Source: Favolaschia claudopus
Taxonomy: Eukaryota > Basidiomycota > Agaricomycetes > Agaricales > Mycenaceae
Length of the DNA stretch: 64,000 bases
Direction: 5' to 3'
NCBI GenBank assembly: GCA_037176885.1
Contig: JAWWNJ010000118.1
Coordinates: 372,001 to 436,000, forward strand
Part shown: positions 1 to 11,520 of the stretch, in pieces
Numbering within the stretch: position 1 is the first letter of the stretch
Layout of the letters: each line of letters opens with the position of its first letter
Translations under genes and position numbers: made by a program
The notes under the pieces: model-generated
What the model saw: the letters and a program-made list of their open reading frames with translations, nothing else
Database searches by the model: none
Told to the model about the DNA's origin: nothing

Positions 1-2190
1 CCCGTGAATTGGATGTATAGAGGAAGTATTGGAGTATTGAGTTGGAGCCCAATAGGTTGCGTCGACGGACCATGGCTTCTTGAGGATTATGCCTTGAAAA
101 AAAAAAAAAAGTACAATTGATCGAGGCAGCGCAATCAAATAGCCTCAATGTATGGATTTGACTTGAAGGACAGGTTCGATAATGCGTAGCTATTAATCGG
201 ATTTTGAACCGGCTTCAGACAACTGTCGGTGGGTGGTAATCGTTAGGAGATTGCGAGGGCGACGAGTGCGACGAGTGCGTGTAATGGTGAATGGTGTAGC
301 TGTTAATGCTGAGTAGTCAAATTTTTGATGGCCAGGATTTGCGTTAAGAAATTGGTTGACTCTAATGGATAAGCCAGTTGAAGGTTGATAACTTGTAACG
401 TGACAATGGCCGTCCAGCGTATGGAATTGAAATTTGAATGTCAGCGAGGTGCCGTGAGCATCAGATTCTGCACTGACACGTGCACCGAGTGAGCTTGAAT
501 GTGAAATGGTTATCACCTGAGCTTGAAATAAGTATATGATCGTTAGCGTCAGGCAGTGTGTGCGCGGAAGGCGCTTGAGTGTGAATGTAAGTCGCGGGTG
601 ACTGATGCTCTTCGGGGATTGGAAAGAGAACCAGAGGCAAGCCTTTGAGGAATTATGGATTCAAGTGAATCAGCGCGAGATGTGGTATGGTTGAAAAGCA
701 ATGAGCAAATTGCGAAGGAGAAATGCGAAGCGACGGTATTGAGAGAGTAGAGAGGCCTTAAGGGACGCCCCAGGGAGCTAAATGGAAATGCTTGACCAGG
801 AAGGGGTATTTTATGTGAATGGCGGGGAAAAATTTGAGCCTTGAAAGAAATGAGATCACTTTAACCGTGGATGTGAGCATTGGAAGGCAACATTGAGCAT
901 AGATGCGAATGGAAAGTGTAGCCGGACGAGATGTCGCTGAAGACATCGTCATAAAACGTGAGGTAATTCGTGAGATTGGAGATTACTGAGGCTAGACATC
1001 AGAATGACGCCGACTCTAGTGTGAAAGGTGAGAGATAAGTACGCGTGTGTGTGAATGGTTAGCCACTGGGCCGGGATGAGATCGTGCAACATGATGGAAA
1101 ATCGGTGTGAGCTTGAGTATGAAAATGAGAGTTTCATCACTTTGGCATTGATGCAATAGTGCAAAAATTAGAGGGAATGAAGGTGTAGTTTCAATGGCGG
1201 AGATTGGGATGTATTAAGCAGAAAGGTTGAAGGGCTAAATTCTCAGACTTGAATAGGAAGCTGAATTTCAACCGTAGATCTTGCTTTAAGACGCGAACTA
1301 AAATTGAAAACATACGATAAGATGAATGTGATTTCGCGAAGGCGACTCGGAGAACATCGCGAAATCAAAATCCCAAGAATTGTGGTGCGTCATCGAGATT
1401 GGACTGCGTGGACTTGCGAGTCTTGAACATGAATGCGAGGGGTCGAGATAGAGGGCTTGAGTATGGATAGGGCGGAGAATGCAAATATGATTCGTGAATA
1501 TTTCGAAGGATAGAGCGTAGATCATGAGGGAAACCGTGCGGTGATATTTGATCGTGAAAGATGATTTGCCAATTTTGACGGTAGGAGCGCGCTCAAGCAG
1601 CGCGCGCCTGCCGCTTCGCCTCTAGCACCCTGAAGCGGAGGGCTTGAGTAGCGAAGTGGGAATTGCAGAGTCGATCTGGAGATGTCGGTCGCCGCAAAAA
1701 TGCGGGAGCTCACAGGAATAATACATGAACTGCGAATACGAACGCTCCGCTTGTGGGGGTGCAGAAATATTGAACAAGCCGAACGTTGACGCGAGAATGC
1801 ACGAATGCATAAATCATAACCGTGAACGCTCGACTTGCGTGATGGAATGATACTATACCAGTCACGAACACCAACTTCAAACGGATAGATTCGCTGGGGT
1901 GCAGAGATTCTTAAACTTGAACTGTAATCCGGGAATGCGCAGATGCGTGAATCATCATTGTTAACGCTCGCCCCGCGGAAATGGAGATTCGGGAATAGTG
2001 AACGTCGGCTTGAAACGGCTGGACCCGCTGGAAGCAGAACTTGAGCGTGAACTTTGCGAATGTGTGGATGCCTGATTTGTGAGCGCCGTCGTTTGACCTA
2101 TGGTAAAGTAGAAATTCGTGAATTACGAGCGTCAGTTTCAAAAGGCTGGGCCTGCAGACACGCAGGAATTTGTGGATCGTGAGCAAAAGT
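1..2190. repeat. Degenerate purine-rich tandem repeat region
   Basis: No coding sequence is convincing here. The plus strand is rich in words such as gtgaatg, gaatgcg, cgtgaac and gcttga. The clearest periodicity is at the right end, where units starting near 1795, 1933 and 2058 share a gaatg(n)gatgc(n)tgaat-like head, a gaacgctcg/gagcgcc-like middle and a cttgaa/tttcaaa(n)gg-ggct(n)gcag tail. The spacing is about 125-138 bp. Upstream copies are too diverged to delimit by eye. A poly(A) run of about 15 lies near 98-112. Confidence 0.5.
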
Positions 2191-2355
2191 GTCGTGAATG
2201 ATGAGCTCTAGCGAGGTGAGAGAGGGTGAACGGGAAGTCGATGGTGGTGGTAGAAGAAGAGGAGAAGCTCGGATCAGGTCACATCAGATCGGCCCCTCTC
2301 TGCTGCATCACAAAACGGCACACTGTCTTCCCAGGCTCAGACAGTGTTTCTTTCT

Positions 2356-3111
2356 GCAGCAGTCTCAGTTCAAGTCACGTCTGACGGTGGAAGCGAGCTT
2401 GGCTGGCTTGCTGCATTCCAGACAACACTACGGTGTGTCAACTCATTTGCACATTACTTATTAATTTATTCCGAACAGGCAAGAGTTTGCTCCGCGACTC
2501 AGTATGGCCGACTGGCCGCCTACTGTCTCTGTCAAGAGTTCAAGTAATATCTCTATTGAGTCTGCCTGGTCATTTGACCGCAACTTCAATGGCCGCAGCC
2601 TTCGAGAGATTCTTGAAGAGGGACGTATCCATCTCATCCCGGGAAATTTAATTCATAGGTGATACTTCTTGCTTAACCTGTATCAGTTCTCTAACCCTAC
2701 TCAAGGCATCTATTTTGCTGGCTTTGGTCCAAGATAGTCCAAGTTGGTCTGGACGAGTTTTTGGATTATTTCAACAATCAGAAGACTCGCAAACAACCGG
2801 GTCAGATTCTTCCCTCAGGTGTGGCTCCCAACGTTGTCTTTGATATGCCTCAAGACTATGGCCTTGAGAACCTTGCCGTTCCAGTTGCCCAAGAAGCAAT
2901 AGACGCGCTTCGTGGTTTGATTGACACCCCACGCACCGAAGCTCTTCGCTGGGTACCTGACGTATTCAATGTCCTAGCATTTGAGGTGTATCACGAGCTA
3001 GGATCTCCTAGATTGGAGGCGCTGAATGGCTGGGCAGTATTTAACGCAATGGCTCCTCTAATTCGGGCACAAGTTGAATTACACGGCCTGTATGAAGCAC
3101 TTCTTGCTTAA
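2356..3111 (+). pseudogene. C-terminal remnant of an integrase-core (DDE-like) protein
   Basis: Three exons join cleanly: an exon ending at 2432, then 2479-2658, then 2706-3111. The two introns (2433-2478 and 2659-2705) are 46 and 47 bp with GT..AG ends. The spliced product contains a TSDGGSELGW segment, which I read as the region around the second acidic residue of an integrase-type core. It continues through RQEFAP, SIESAWSF, HLFCWLW and QVGLDEF, and ends in a conserved PSGVAPNVVFDMP tail. From memory this matches a multicopy Agaricomycete integrase-core-domain family whose members are several hundred residues longer at the N-terminus. No matching upstream exon is visible, so this is a 5'-truncated copy. 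It could be host-domesticated or transposon-borne; the family assignment is recall, not a search. Confidence 0.6.
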
Positions 3112-3415
3112 ATACATACTTCAAAAATTATGTTTCTCCACCAGACCTCGCTGTTTTTCCCTGAGAATGATATTAGATATCCTTGAGACTGTATGCTACG
3201 TGAAATCACGTCGAAAAAATATCAGACTGGCCTTGTCCTCGCCAGTCCTCAACCAGAGACCCGAATTTCTGATGTCATGTGATCGTGAATGAGAGCCTGA
3301 CTTCCGATCAAAGTTGAGTATTTACATCCTCCGTGCATTGGATCATTTTTTGGGGGTAACAAATAAGATGCATTGGTGCAGTACTAAGAAACTTATACTA
3401 TCACCTCAAGCACCA
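3112..3415. other. No recognisable feature
   Basis: AT-richer spacer between the integrase-core remnant and the next possible gene. I see no RNA gene, repeat boundary or convincing ORF in it. Confidence 0.4.
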
Positions 3416-4384
3416 ATGCGCCCTTGGCAAACCGGCACTGGGTTTCGTGTGCGAGGTGCCCTAGTACAGCCACTCGGACCACTTCCCGAAACGGCTGATG
3501 ACAGGAATCAAAAATCAGAATCAACCGCGGCCTTCCCGCCAACCGTAGGAAATGCGTCGACGTTGGATACTGGGTGAGTAACTCTCATTGCTGCGTCTCT
3601 GCGCATAACTGACTCACTTCAAGACCCGTTACACCACACCAGCTTCCTCGCTCGAAACGGCGCCCTCGACCCTTCCACCTCCACACTCCACAACCCTCAT
3701 ACCGACACGTCAATTCCAGCACGACAACGAACGCCACACTCGAGGGCCGTCAAGATGCGCTCGTTCAATCAGCAACGCCGTCCACGTCCGCTCACGCAAG
3801 CCTGACCCTTACCTCCCTCTCTCTATGACGACGCTGACGCCCCGCCGCCACTTTCCCCCACGTTCCCTGTGTCTACTCTACGCTACGTCTACCTCGCCGC
3901 CGTTCCTCAGCCCAACTACCGCCTACCTCGCAATCCCACCCAACTCCTATTCGCTACCGCCGCCCGCCGCCATCGTCCCCAAGGGAACTTGACAGCCTGT
4001 CGTCAATCAGGCTTTGACACCGCTGCCTTCCTCGCCAACACTCCGCCTTCTACCTCAAATCCTCCATCCAAGCCCCACACCGCCGCCATTCGCTCGTTTC
4101 CGATCTCCACCAATCCTGCCCCTCAAGCCCTCGACACGGCGCTCCCGCTACTCCCTCTTCGCCGCTCTCTCAACACCGTTTCCCACGCGACCGCAATCCC
4201 CCGCGCTTCTCTCGCCATCACCACCCCTTCGTCTCCCGCCGCCACCAACTATCCCGACCCCACCGTCTTCTGACCGGACAACACCTAAGTCCCCGCCTCG
4301 CGCCATCAAACGCGCAGTTTCGACTCTAAAATTCAGCAAGTCAGCATCCAATCTAGTAGAACGAGCGAAATCGACGTGCGCGGT
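3416..4384 (+). CDS. Possible spliced Ser/Thr/Pro-rich protein, unrecognised
   Basis: An ATG at 3416 opens a frame running to a donor at 3574 (gtgagt). The acceptor at 3623 gives a 50 bp intron with a ctgac branch-like site, and the frame continues as PVTPHQLPRSKRRPRPF and on to a stop at about 3833. Beyond that the strand is very C-rich and all frames stay open for long stretches, so frame continuity cannot be judged. One frame near 4290-4384 reads like a disordered eukaryotic linker ending LVERAKSTCA directly before another gtgagt donor. I do not recognise the protein. It may be a host gene fragment with indels, or a by-product of biased composition. Confidence 0.3.
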
Positions 4385-4406
4385 GAGTCGCTTCGCCATA
4401 AGATAG

Positions 4407-4988
4407 ACGTCACCCCGATCCGGCACGTGGTTATGTAAACCGAAACATCATGTCAACAAAGTCCTTATAACTCTGGGCACAACAACATATTGATAAGTCT
4501 AAGACCACCAAACTGTAGCTAAGAGGTCTATCTACGATTTGATGGAACGGAATCAGCCAATAATTCCTTGTTGAAAAGTTATCAGGTGATCTTTCCAAAA
4601 AAGGCAACCCATTCTAAAAAGCTTCCAAACTCATTTTCGCCCATCTTGCGAAAAATCCTTCCAACATTTGACGGATTACATAAGCTTACATACACAGTAC
4701 ACGTGATATATCCGCGATCATAGACGCGACGCGACGCGCCATGTAAGCTTTGGAATATACTGTTTAGTGTGAGGAAAGTATGACTCGGCCCTCCAGCACC
4801 AGGACTTAGTCATCTACTGTATCCTCTGTGTACCTTCCCCCCAACAGAGGTCAGACTGCGGATTGAACTAGGATTCAAACTTAGAGTCAGACATATGCAA
4901 CACATATGTATTTACTTAATGGGTGGGGCGGCCAGTGGCCCGAGAGCCTCCAGTTTCTTACTTAAGCTGTGAACCTCTCTTTTTGGAA
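4407..4988. other. Non-coding spacer
   Basis: AT-rich sequence with no convincing ORF. The short tract around 4715-4740 is rich in gcgacgcgacgcg. It runs into the truncated left edge of the copia integrase fragment. Confidence 0.4.
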
Positions 4989-5146
4989 AACGCCGAACAA
5001 ATCCTCGATCACGTTCATTCGGATCTTTGGACTGCTCCCGTCCGTACTCAGAGCGGATCGAAGTATGCCCTCGCTTTCACTGATGACTGCTCCCGCTGGA
5101 TTTGGATGTTTTACCTGCGTCACAAGAGCGATGCAGTAGCCGCATC
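4989..5146 (+). pseudogene. Ty1/copia integrase core, 5' half
   Basis: The frame reads ILDHVHSDLWTAP, then SKYALAFTDDCSRW and IWMFYLRHKSDA. This is the start of a copia-type integrase core, with the first catalytic Asp in the HSDLW motif and the second landmark in FTDDCSR. Sequence before about 4989 does not match the expected zinc-binding pre-integrase domain, so the copy is truncated there. The frame stops because a 6.4 kb element with a 3 bp target duplication interrupts it. The matching other half resumes at 11521 in the same strand and frame. Confidence 0.85.
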
Positions 5147-5380
5147 AGTGTCGGAAAAACAGCAGATTGCTTCGAACGGCTTATAACCAATTAGGACCTT
5201 CAGAAGCCTTAGGACGACTTAGAACCGCTGGCGGGGTGGGTTATAATCCACCCTAAGCTAGTTCGAAGACACTATGAGCCAAGCAGTGTCTTAAGGGGAT
5301 TATAGGTTCGAGGGCAAATGTAAACCAGTGAATAAGTCTTCAGAATGATACAGGGATGCTGATAAGTTACATTTTGAGCA

Positions 5381-8300
5381 CTAGAGCAAGTCATTTACAC
5401 GTAGGTACATGTCCTCGTCGATACAATCAATCACATAGAACACCTCTTTTGACGCCCCAAAAATCGGACACAGCAGCGCACCCCGTTCTACATGTTCAAG
5501 TGCAATGAACATCGAAGAGCTGTTTTTTTCGCGAACAGGACAGTCGGTCGGAGTCTTGGATTTGAAACTCGAATTTCGATATGTTCGCACCAACGCCAAG
5601 TCAAGGGTTGTCCCGCGCGGAAGGAAGCATCGGAAAAGAAGGGCAAGTTGACCCAGCGCCGATTGATCGTCTTCCGCGGAAAAAATAAGAGAGTCGTACC
5701 GTGGGCGCTTGTGAAAATTCGGATTACAGCGCAATATATCGCGCTCACTCTTCCAGTTAACTCGTGACTGATAAGTGACAGCCAGAGCTTTGCACGGGAG
5801 AATCTGCGACACGTTAAGTGGGAAAATGATTCAAAAGACAGCACGGACCTCAATGTCTTCCTCCAGATGAACGGGTGTATTGGGATGATACGAAGCCAGG
5901 TATTCTCGAAGCCTCATCTCGAAGTTTCGATAGAGAGCTTCGCCCCGATGCAAGAGCTCGAATCGGCGTGGATGAATACGTTTCTCTGCTGAACCAAGTT
6001 TCCAGTGCGTGTTCTGATTCGGGACAGCGGCCGGTATCGGTTCGAATTCAGATTCCAGCGCCTGACTGTCTTTCCACAACTGAACTTCCATATCAAGTCG
6101 AGCCATGGTTTCCTCGTTTTCGTCAAGGACACTGATCTGCGCCGAGAAGAAGCAGAGAGAATGAAAAAAATGGGAATCAGCGCACCTGATGCTCGGCATT
6201 CTTCCCGTTTGTTTTGCAGTACAACGCACTGACCTCCTGCTGGAATCCTTCGCCAACACGCGTGTTCATGTTGCGGCTTGTTCCTTTCTGTTGGATATTT
6301 TCCGCAGCATGGCTCAAAAAATGCTGCTTCAAAAAGTCGAACGACTTCCCCAGGTCCTTGGAAATGTCCTTGTACAAGAGATTAGTGCCGACCTGCAGAT
6401 TTAGATGCGTAAACGGTTACATTACAAAGATTGTTGTACTCCAAGATCAAGGTTCGCAGATGATCGAGACGAGACCTCGTTGTGACGTCCAATCCGAGCA
6501 TGACTCTTATTTTTTGCATAACGCGCGCAACTCGAACGAGTAGTGAGTTCCGGGGGAGTAGCTCGGAAATGCACGGTGATATACACTCGATAGAATATTA
6601 ATAAGAGTCAAATAACGTTCGGAAAGATGTACCTTGAGAATGTCGACGAAGGTTTGAGCCTCCGAATAATCAATCTTCGTAGCTGCAGACAAGTGCTTCA
6701 AATTCCTCCATCGAGGAAACTGATCCATACTATCGAAAAGCGTGAGTAAGTATGTCTCAAAAAACCCCGACGTAAGGAAAGATTACTATTCGTTGAAAGC
6801 CGAACTGAGCCCATGTTCCTGGAGATATTCCTTGAACAGAGCCCAGATGTGTCGACCCCATATTCCACTGTCGAAGTAATGAAGACAATCGTATCCTACT
6901 GCCTTGTAAAGTTCCGAGTGCGCAAATTTCCAGAGGAAATGCTAAAGGAAATATACGATGAGTTGATGTGAAGACGAAGATAGATTTGACATACAGCAAA
7001 ATTATGGAGCCCAAATTGTTTCAGCTTATCCTCGCGCGCAGTCCTTGAATCACATTGGAGCGCCTGCCGAAGCGCCTCGACCATGGACTCAGTTGTACGA
7101 GACTCCGATTCCAGCGAGAGATCATGAAGATCATCTCTGTGAACCAGACAGTGAGGGCAGGGATGTAACGACCTGGAATTTCGGATGGCAAGCCACGCTG
7201 CGACCTCTTCGAAGTCCATTGACTCGATAAGGATTCCAGGGTAGCCCATGCGAATTACGCCATCACCGAATCGGAACGCTTCACCGCAATGTGAACGGCG
7301 CCGGAGAGACTCCAAAACAAGCCGGCAGACACCGTGGTATATGCTGCGCTTGAGCTGATCGTATTCTGTTCGCCTGTTACCGCTCAAGGACTTAGGATCG
7401 ACCTGGCGCAGCTCCTCCGGCTATAAATATCATTTGAGCAAATGTTGATGACTGGCGCTGGCACCCACCTTCCTAACAAATCCAGCCAAAGTCCCTCCGC
7501 CATTCCCAGAGCCGTTACGAGTGGCAGACTCGATCCAACATGCTCGGAAGAGGATTGGATGCATCTTTACCTTGGTTGAGACTTGACCTTTATCCAGCCA
7601 AACATGAAGACCAAGGAAGCACGATTGCATATTCGGCAAATTTGGAAGATCATCCTGGAATTGATGAATGAAAATATGCACAGAGAGTCATAAGATCACG
7701 CACATCTACCTCCCACCATGTTTCTCCAGTCCAAGGTTCATCGTACAATGGATTGGCCAGGTCAATAGCGCCATCCATACAGAGATACTTTCTCTGCGAG
7801 TGCCATGTGCTAACACCCACGAGGCTCTCGTCGCAAGCCCAACGTTTCATGAGCTCCCATGGATCGCGAAATTCAACCTGGACTTCATATCTCTTGCCCA
7901 ACGTCGGGCCGTCGAAGTCTATAACAAGAGTTTCCGAGTGGAACTGGAATCAGGTGAGCAAGGGATGTATTTGTCGGTCAGCGGACAGACTTACGCTGAC
8001 GTTGGTGATCCGTGCTGCAGCCAGGGACTTTTCGACGTCGCGGTGAGTGTAAAAAGAAACTTTACAATCACTCGAATAAACCCCGTTGTGCAAGCTGTCG
8101 AGATCCTCGTTGATCTCCTTATTGGTCATGCGTCGCTTAACGCATCGAGACGCGAATCTGTAATCCGCAAAACTTCGGAATGGAGCCCAAGGACGGGCGT
8201 CAGGGTCAAATTTTTTTTCCGTCAGACATATTTGGAGTCTCTGATGGCTCAGTCGCGTCGAGAGGAATAATTTTGTCGGGAATGCCAGAGTGAGGGTGAT

Positions 8301-8704
8301 GTTTGACAAATATAAAGCGTGACGGGAGAGGTGCAGGTTCATCATCGGAGTGTATTTGCTCGTTATCGGGAGGGGGGAAGTCTTCGTTGCTTGCATCGAC
8401 ATCCATGGACGAATCCGGTTGATCTCTCGCATGTAACGAACCATTCTTTGAAACATTGGTACCGCAAAGAGCTGAATAGACTGAAACGCACGGAGTTCGG
8501 TCCTCTGTCTTCATGCTGCTGTAAAGCCACCTGTTGCATTACTGCTCTGCGGCTGGCACAATTCCTCTCGCAAATTCGAAGGTGCTGCGCAAGGTTGCAC
8601 GGTGGAATGAAGTCGTGACAATAGCGGCATTCGTGGACGTCGAGGGGAGTTCGTCGCAGCTGTTTGGGATCAATGGGATGTCGTCTTCTTGTTTTGGGCG
8701 GCAT
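5381..8704 (-). pseudogene. Plavaka-type transposase, degraded
   Basis: Read on the minus strand from 8704, blocks occur in the order expected of Plavaka transposases. They are a CxxC..HxxxC-like N-terminal finger (CRYCHDFIPPCNLAQHL, 8600-8650), a PWAPFRSFADYRFASRCV block (about 8130-8190), YDEPWTGETWWEV (7690-7740), LHVWLDKGQVSTKV (7570-7610), GDGVIRMGYPGIL (7215-7265), PCPHCLVHRDDLHDL (7120-7165), FPRWRNLKHL (6690-6725), a FDFLKQHFLSHAAENI block (about 6290-6340) and the C-terminal DILRCNPNFHKRPRYDSLIF (5680-5735). Some frame changes are introns; others are frameshifts. The 58.2-61.3 kb copy aligns with it block by block, which supports the assignment. Plavaka is placed among CACTA-like DDE transposases from family knowledge. 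It is unlikely to be active. Confidence 0.75.
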
Positions 8705-8824
8705 TCGAAGAGGGGTACGAGGCTTGGAGGTGAGGAACTGGGGCGTTGGACGTCGGTGGTGATGTCATTCGAGCGAGACGGCCAGGGCTCCACATCGGCT
8801 AAACTGCTCTCATTTTCTTACACC

Positions 8825-9210
8825 ATGCGTTCACGCAAACTTCAGCGAGTTGACTCGAACGTCACCCATGTCTCTGATTCTGAACCAGAAAGAGAGGCCA
8901 TTCGCCAGCGTGCACGAGCAGAGCGTCACAAACGAAGGAAGAGAAAGCACAGCGGTGAGTTTGCACAAATTGATGTGTGTGATAACATTAATTTCAAGAG
9001 GTAGATACCGAAAATACAGCGCCGGAGCGTATCATGGTTGACAGAGGGGTGGGTACGAGCCCTGAGCGCGAGGAAAAGCAGCCATTACACCAGGAAATTC
9101 CAGTATATCCGCCAAAAGTAGCGGACACATTGAAGGCTTTGCACGAAAGCGCCGACAAGATGGATACGATAATTACGTCGTGGTTCGAGGAGATGAAAGA
9201 CTTTCCATAG
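8825..9210 (+). CDS. Small basic companion protein of the Plavaka-like element
   Basis: ATG at 8825; exon 1 8825-8954, a 44 bp intron (gtgagt..caag) and exon 2 8999-9210, giving 113 codons and a clean TAG. The N-terminus is strongly basic (RQRARAERHKRRKRK) after an acidic DSEPERE stretch. The C-terminus looks helical and amphipathic (KVADTLKALHESADKMDTI). It is divergently arranged to the transposase, whose start is about 120 bp away on the other strand, so the intergenic stretch probably serves both. I do not recognise the product. Its charge pattern suggests a nuclear, nucleic-acid-binding or scaffolding role, which is inference only. Confidence 0.55.
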
Positions 9211-9575
9211 AAATTAAGATACTTTGAAGTGCTACCTTTGCCGCAATCGTTGTGAGCGAGCCGCCAGACAGAAGACTTGGGCTTGAGAGCGACTCGGAGA
9301 GCAGACCGCTGATATTGATCAATGTGACGTCACTTACCTGAAATGGACTTGCCTTTCTCCTCCATCTCCCTTGTCGCACCCACAGCGCAACAGCAACCTC
9401 CTTCCGAGCTACGCTTGCGAACGGTCTCTGTGCTCAATGCTCAAACTCGGTAAAATTCGCATGACGTCAACGGGTGGACTCGGGATGGGCTGTGTGGAGC
9501 TGGTGGAGCGAAAACGAACATATAACGGGCTGGCTTCTCCGTGCGCCCACAAACAACTTCTTTCCTTCTATTCCC
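9211..9575. other. Intergenic stretch of the Plavaka-like element
   Basis: No separate gene is convincing. The segment is likely to contain the 3' end of the small gene and the promoter of the 461-residue gene. It is rich in short CT tracts, typical of basidiomycete upstream regions. Confidence 0.4.
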
Positions 9576-11225
9576 ATGTCTCGCCGTCGAAGACGCGTTG
9601 ACAGCGACGACGAAGGTCCCTCTACGCCAGAGCGCCGACAGGTGTTTGCCGACATCCTCAATCTCACCCAAGAAATCTCACCTTCTAACTCTCCACGCCG
9701 CGCTAAGGAGGTGCGCAACAAACCGACCCCTTTGTTGTCGTCTAACTAATGTATATCAGCTGCGTGCATCCCTGCAATCCCTCCTAAACGACCTCCAGAA
9801 CCAGGCCCCTCCTCCGCCTCCCCGCAAGCGTCGTAAGCGCCACAATCGTTTTGAAGACGCACCTCAATCTGTCGACGACGCTCCTGCACTGGAAGAGCGC
9901 GTACGGGAAGCTGGCAGAGGATTTGCTGTCGAGGAGTCCCTGTTCCTCGTTAATGAAAAGGATACATGGGACCCTCAGCGTGAAGCCGTAGTTTTCGACC
10001 CCGAGCACGAGTACGATGCAGAAGAAAATCGCGTTCAGAGCCAAATCGACGAAATAGGCGATATACTTCCACGAGAGGCCCGGGGAATGCGTACGGAGGA
10101 GTGGATCGCTGACACGGTGCGTGTTGTTAATTTATTTTGATAATCGCGGCCTTATATCTTCGCTCCAGTTCATGGACGGCCTCAAACAACAACGTCCGAC
10201 TGCTGCCCATCGTGTTCGCCAAGCGAGTGCCTCTTACCTCGTCGACGCCGACGACCGTGCCCTGTTTGACGAAGGCTCCACCGCTCGCTTCAATGAATTT
10301 TCCGATCTCATTGGCTATGTTAAAGCGACCAACGACGTCCCGGCTCACTACTCCGCATTCAAAGCTCCCATCCTCTACGACACATTCGACGGCAACATTG
10401 ACGTCGACCACATCTTTCGTAACCCTCTGCTTTTAAAGGCACGTAGCTGTCCCCCTCTAGACTGTGCGTACTCACTATTTATTTCTAGATCCACGCATCC
10501 ATGATCCGCGGCGAGCACGGCGCCAAAGGGCTTTTTACGAATCGCGGCCCAAATCGCCCACGGGCTCGAACTGTTGACAAGATACACCACATTACGCGTA
10601 CATCCAGCGGTGCAATCGCGAACGCTGCCGTTTTGGTGAGTTGTCGACTTATCGTAATCTGTTTTCATTTCTAATTCGCACGTTGTTCAGGCCATCAGGA
10701 TGTTCTCCGCAGACATTCTATTCACTCCATGCGGCGAGGAGACAGGTATTAAGTACCAGGCGCTCTATGAAGCCTACGTCAAGCGCCTTCGTGAAGGTCT
10801 TCGGCTGCAAGACTCGTGGGCGTTGGAGCTGTTCCATCATTGGGACAGCATCCTGTTTCCCAATTCGGACGATTCTCTCGGGCATTCCGCCGCGGGAGAT
10901 CAGGCTGCCGCAGACGCTGAAAAAGATGAGGTTGACGCCGCCTTCAATGTGTCTGGGCATCGCTCTCCGTCGGTGAGCTTGATTATTTTATTTTATCATT
11001 GCGCATGATACCTGAACTGACTGTCCTTAGGTTAATGGCAATGATAACCATTCTCAGCGTCGGCCCCCGCCGCAAGTACAGTCGTCTTCAGCGGGGCCAT
11101 CTCATGCGCGCCACTCTGATGCAGCCGGGCCTTCCCAAGGCCACACGCCGCATGATCGACGTTCACCCCATCGTTCCACGCCCCCACCGCGCTCTTCAGG
11201 GCGCCGCGGGAAGAAGCGCAGGTAG
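9576..11225 (+). CDS. Intact six-exon companion gene of the Plavaka-like element
   Basis: ATG at 9576. Exons are 9576-9710, 9760-10116, 10169-10438, 10489-10635, 10691-10972 and 11031-11225; the summed length is divisible by three and encodes 461 residues ending at TAG. Intron 3 is best read as a GC-AG intron (donor gcacgt). The protein starts with MSRRRRRVDSDDEG, has a Pro/Lys/Arg linker (PPPPPRKRRKRH), an acidic middle, and a probably folded core from about residue 135 to 395 containing IHASMIRGEHGAKG, TSSGAIANAAVLAIRM, GIKYQALYEAYV and HHWDSILFP. The tail is disordered and basic (SGRRGKKRR). I recall similar hypothetical proteins as multicopy families in Agaricomycetes. No catalytic motif is evident. 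An unbroken frame beside a decayed transposase implies either recent activity or retention for function. Confidence 0.7.
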
Positions 11226-11520
11226 TAATGTATCGTAAATTTGAAATAAAATTTCTTTCGCCAATGTCTCTTTACGTGCGATGTAGTACTGTTACAAATA
11301 TGGGTAGGTTATTCGGCAAGCCAAGGGATTGTAGTAGATTGTAAGTTGCTAGAAGGCTCTAAACACGTAATGGATTAGAGTGGCTTAGAGGTCACCCGAG
11401 TGTCTTAGAGGCCATCATGAGGTTTTAACTGTACATTATAAGAGACCCCGAGGCTTGGGGCCTTCGAACACCTTCTAACTACTTCCACGCCGCTATAAGC
11501 AATCCAGGATTTTTCCGACA

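Larger units (their letters stand above)
5147..11519. mobile_element. Plavaka/CACTA-like DNA transposon inserted in copia
   Basis: The ends are inverted repeats: TGTCGGAAAAACAGCAGATT at 5149 on the left and the reverse complement TGTCGGAAAAATCCTGGATT at 11520 on the right. A 3 bp direct duplication ATC (5144-5146 and 11520-11522) flanks the element, and removing element plus one ATC restores the copia frame exactly (Ala-Ser-Lys). Both subterminal regions (5187-5340 and 11290-11500) carry repeated CTTAGA/CTTAAGG-like words, as expected of CACTA-type transposase-binding repeats. The element holds a degraded transposase on the minus strand and two spliced plus-strand genes transcribed away from it. 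An AATAAA-like signal lies near 11245 after the second gene. The left terminal repeat has two bases (AG) not mirrored on the right, so the exact ends are uncertain by a base or two. Confidence 0.8.

Noticed and set aside
1..2190. Several minus-strand ORFs of 60-107 codons
   Set aside because: They follow the degenerate repeat, have low-complexity Ser/His/Leu content and no intron or start context.
5000..11500. A TET/JBP dioxygenase gene, which I recalled as a possible partner of Plavaka/KDZ elements in basidiomycetes
   Set aside because: I looked for an HxD..H-type dioxygenase core in both companion genes and their surroundings and found none.
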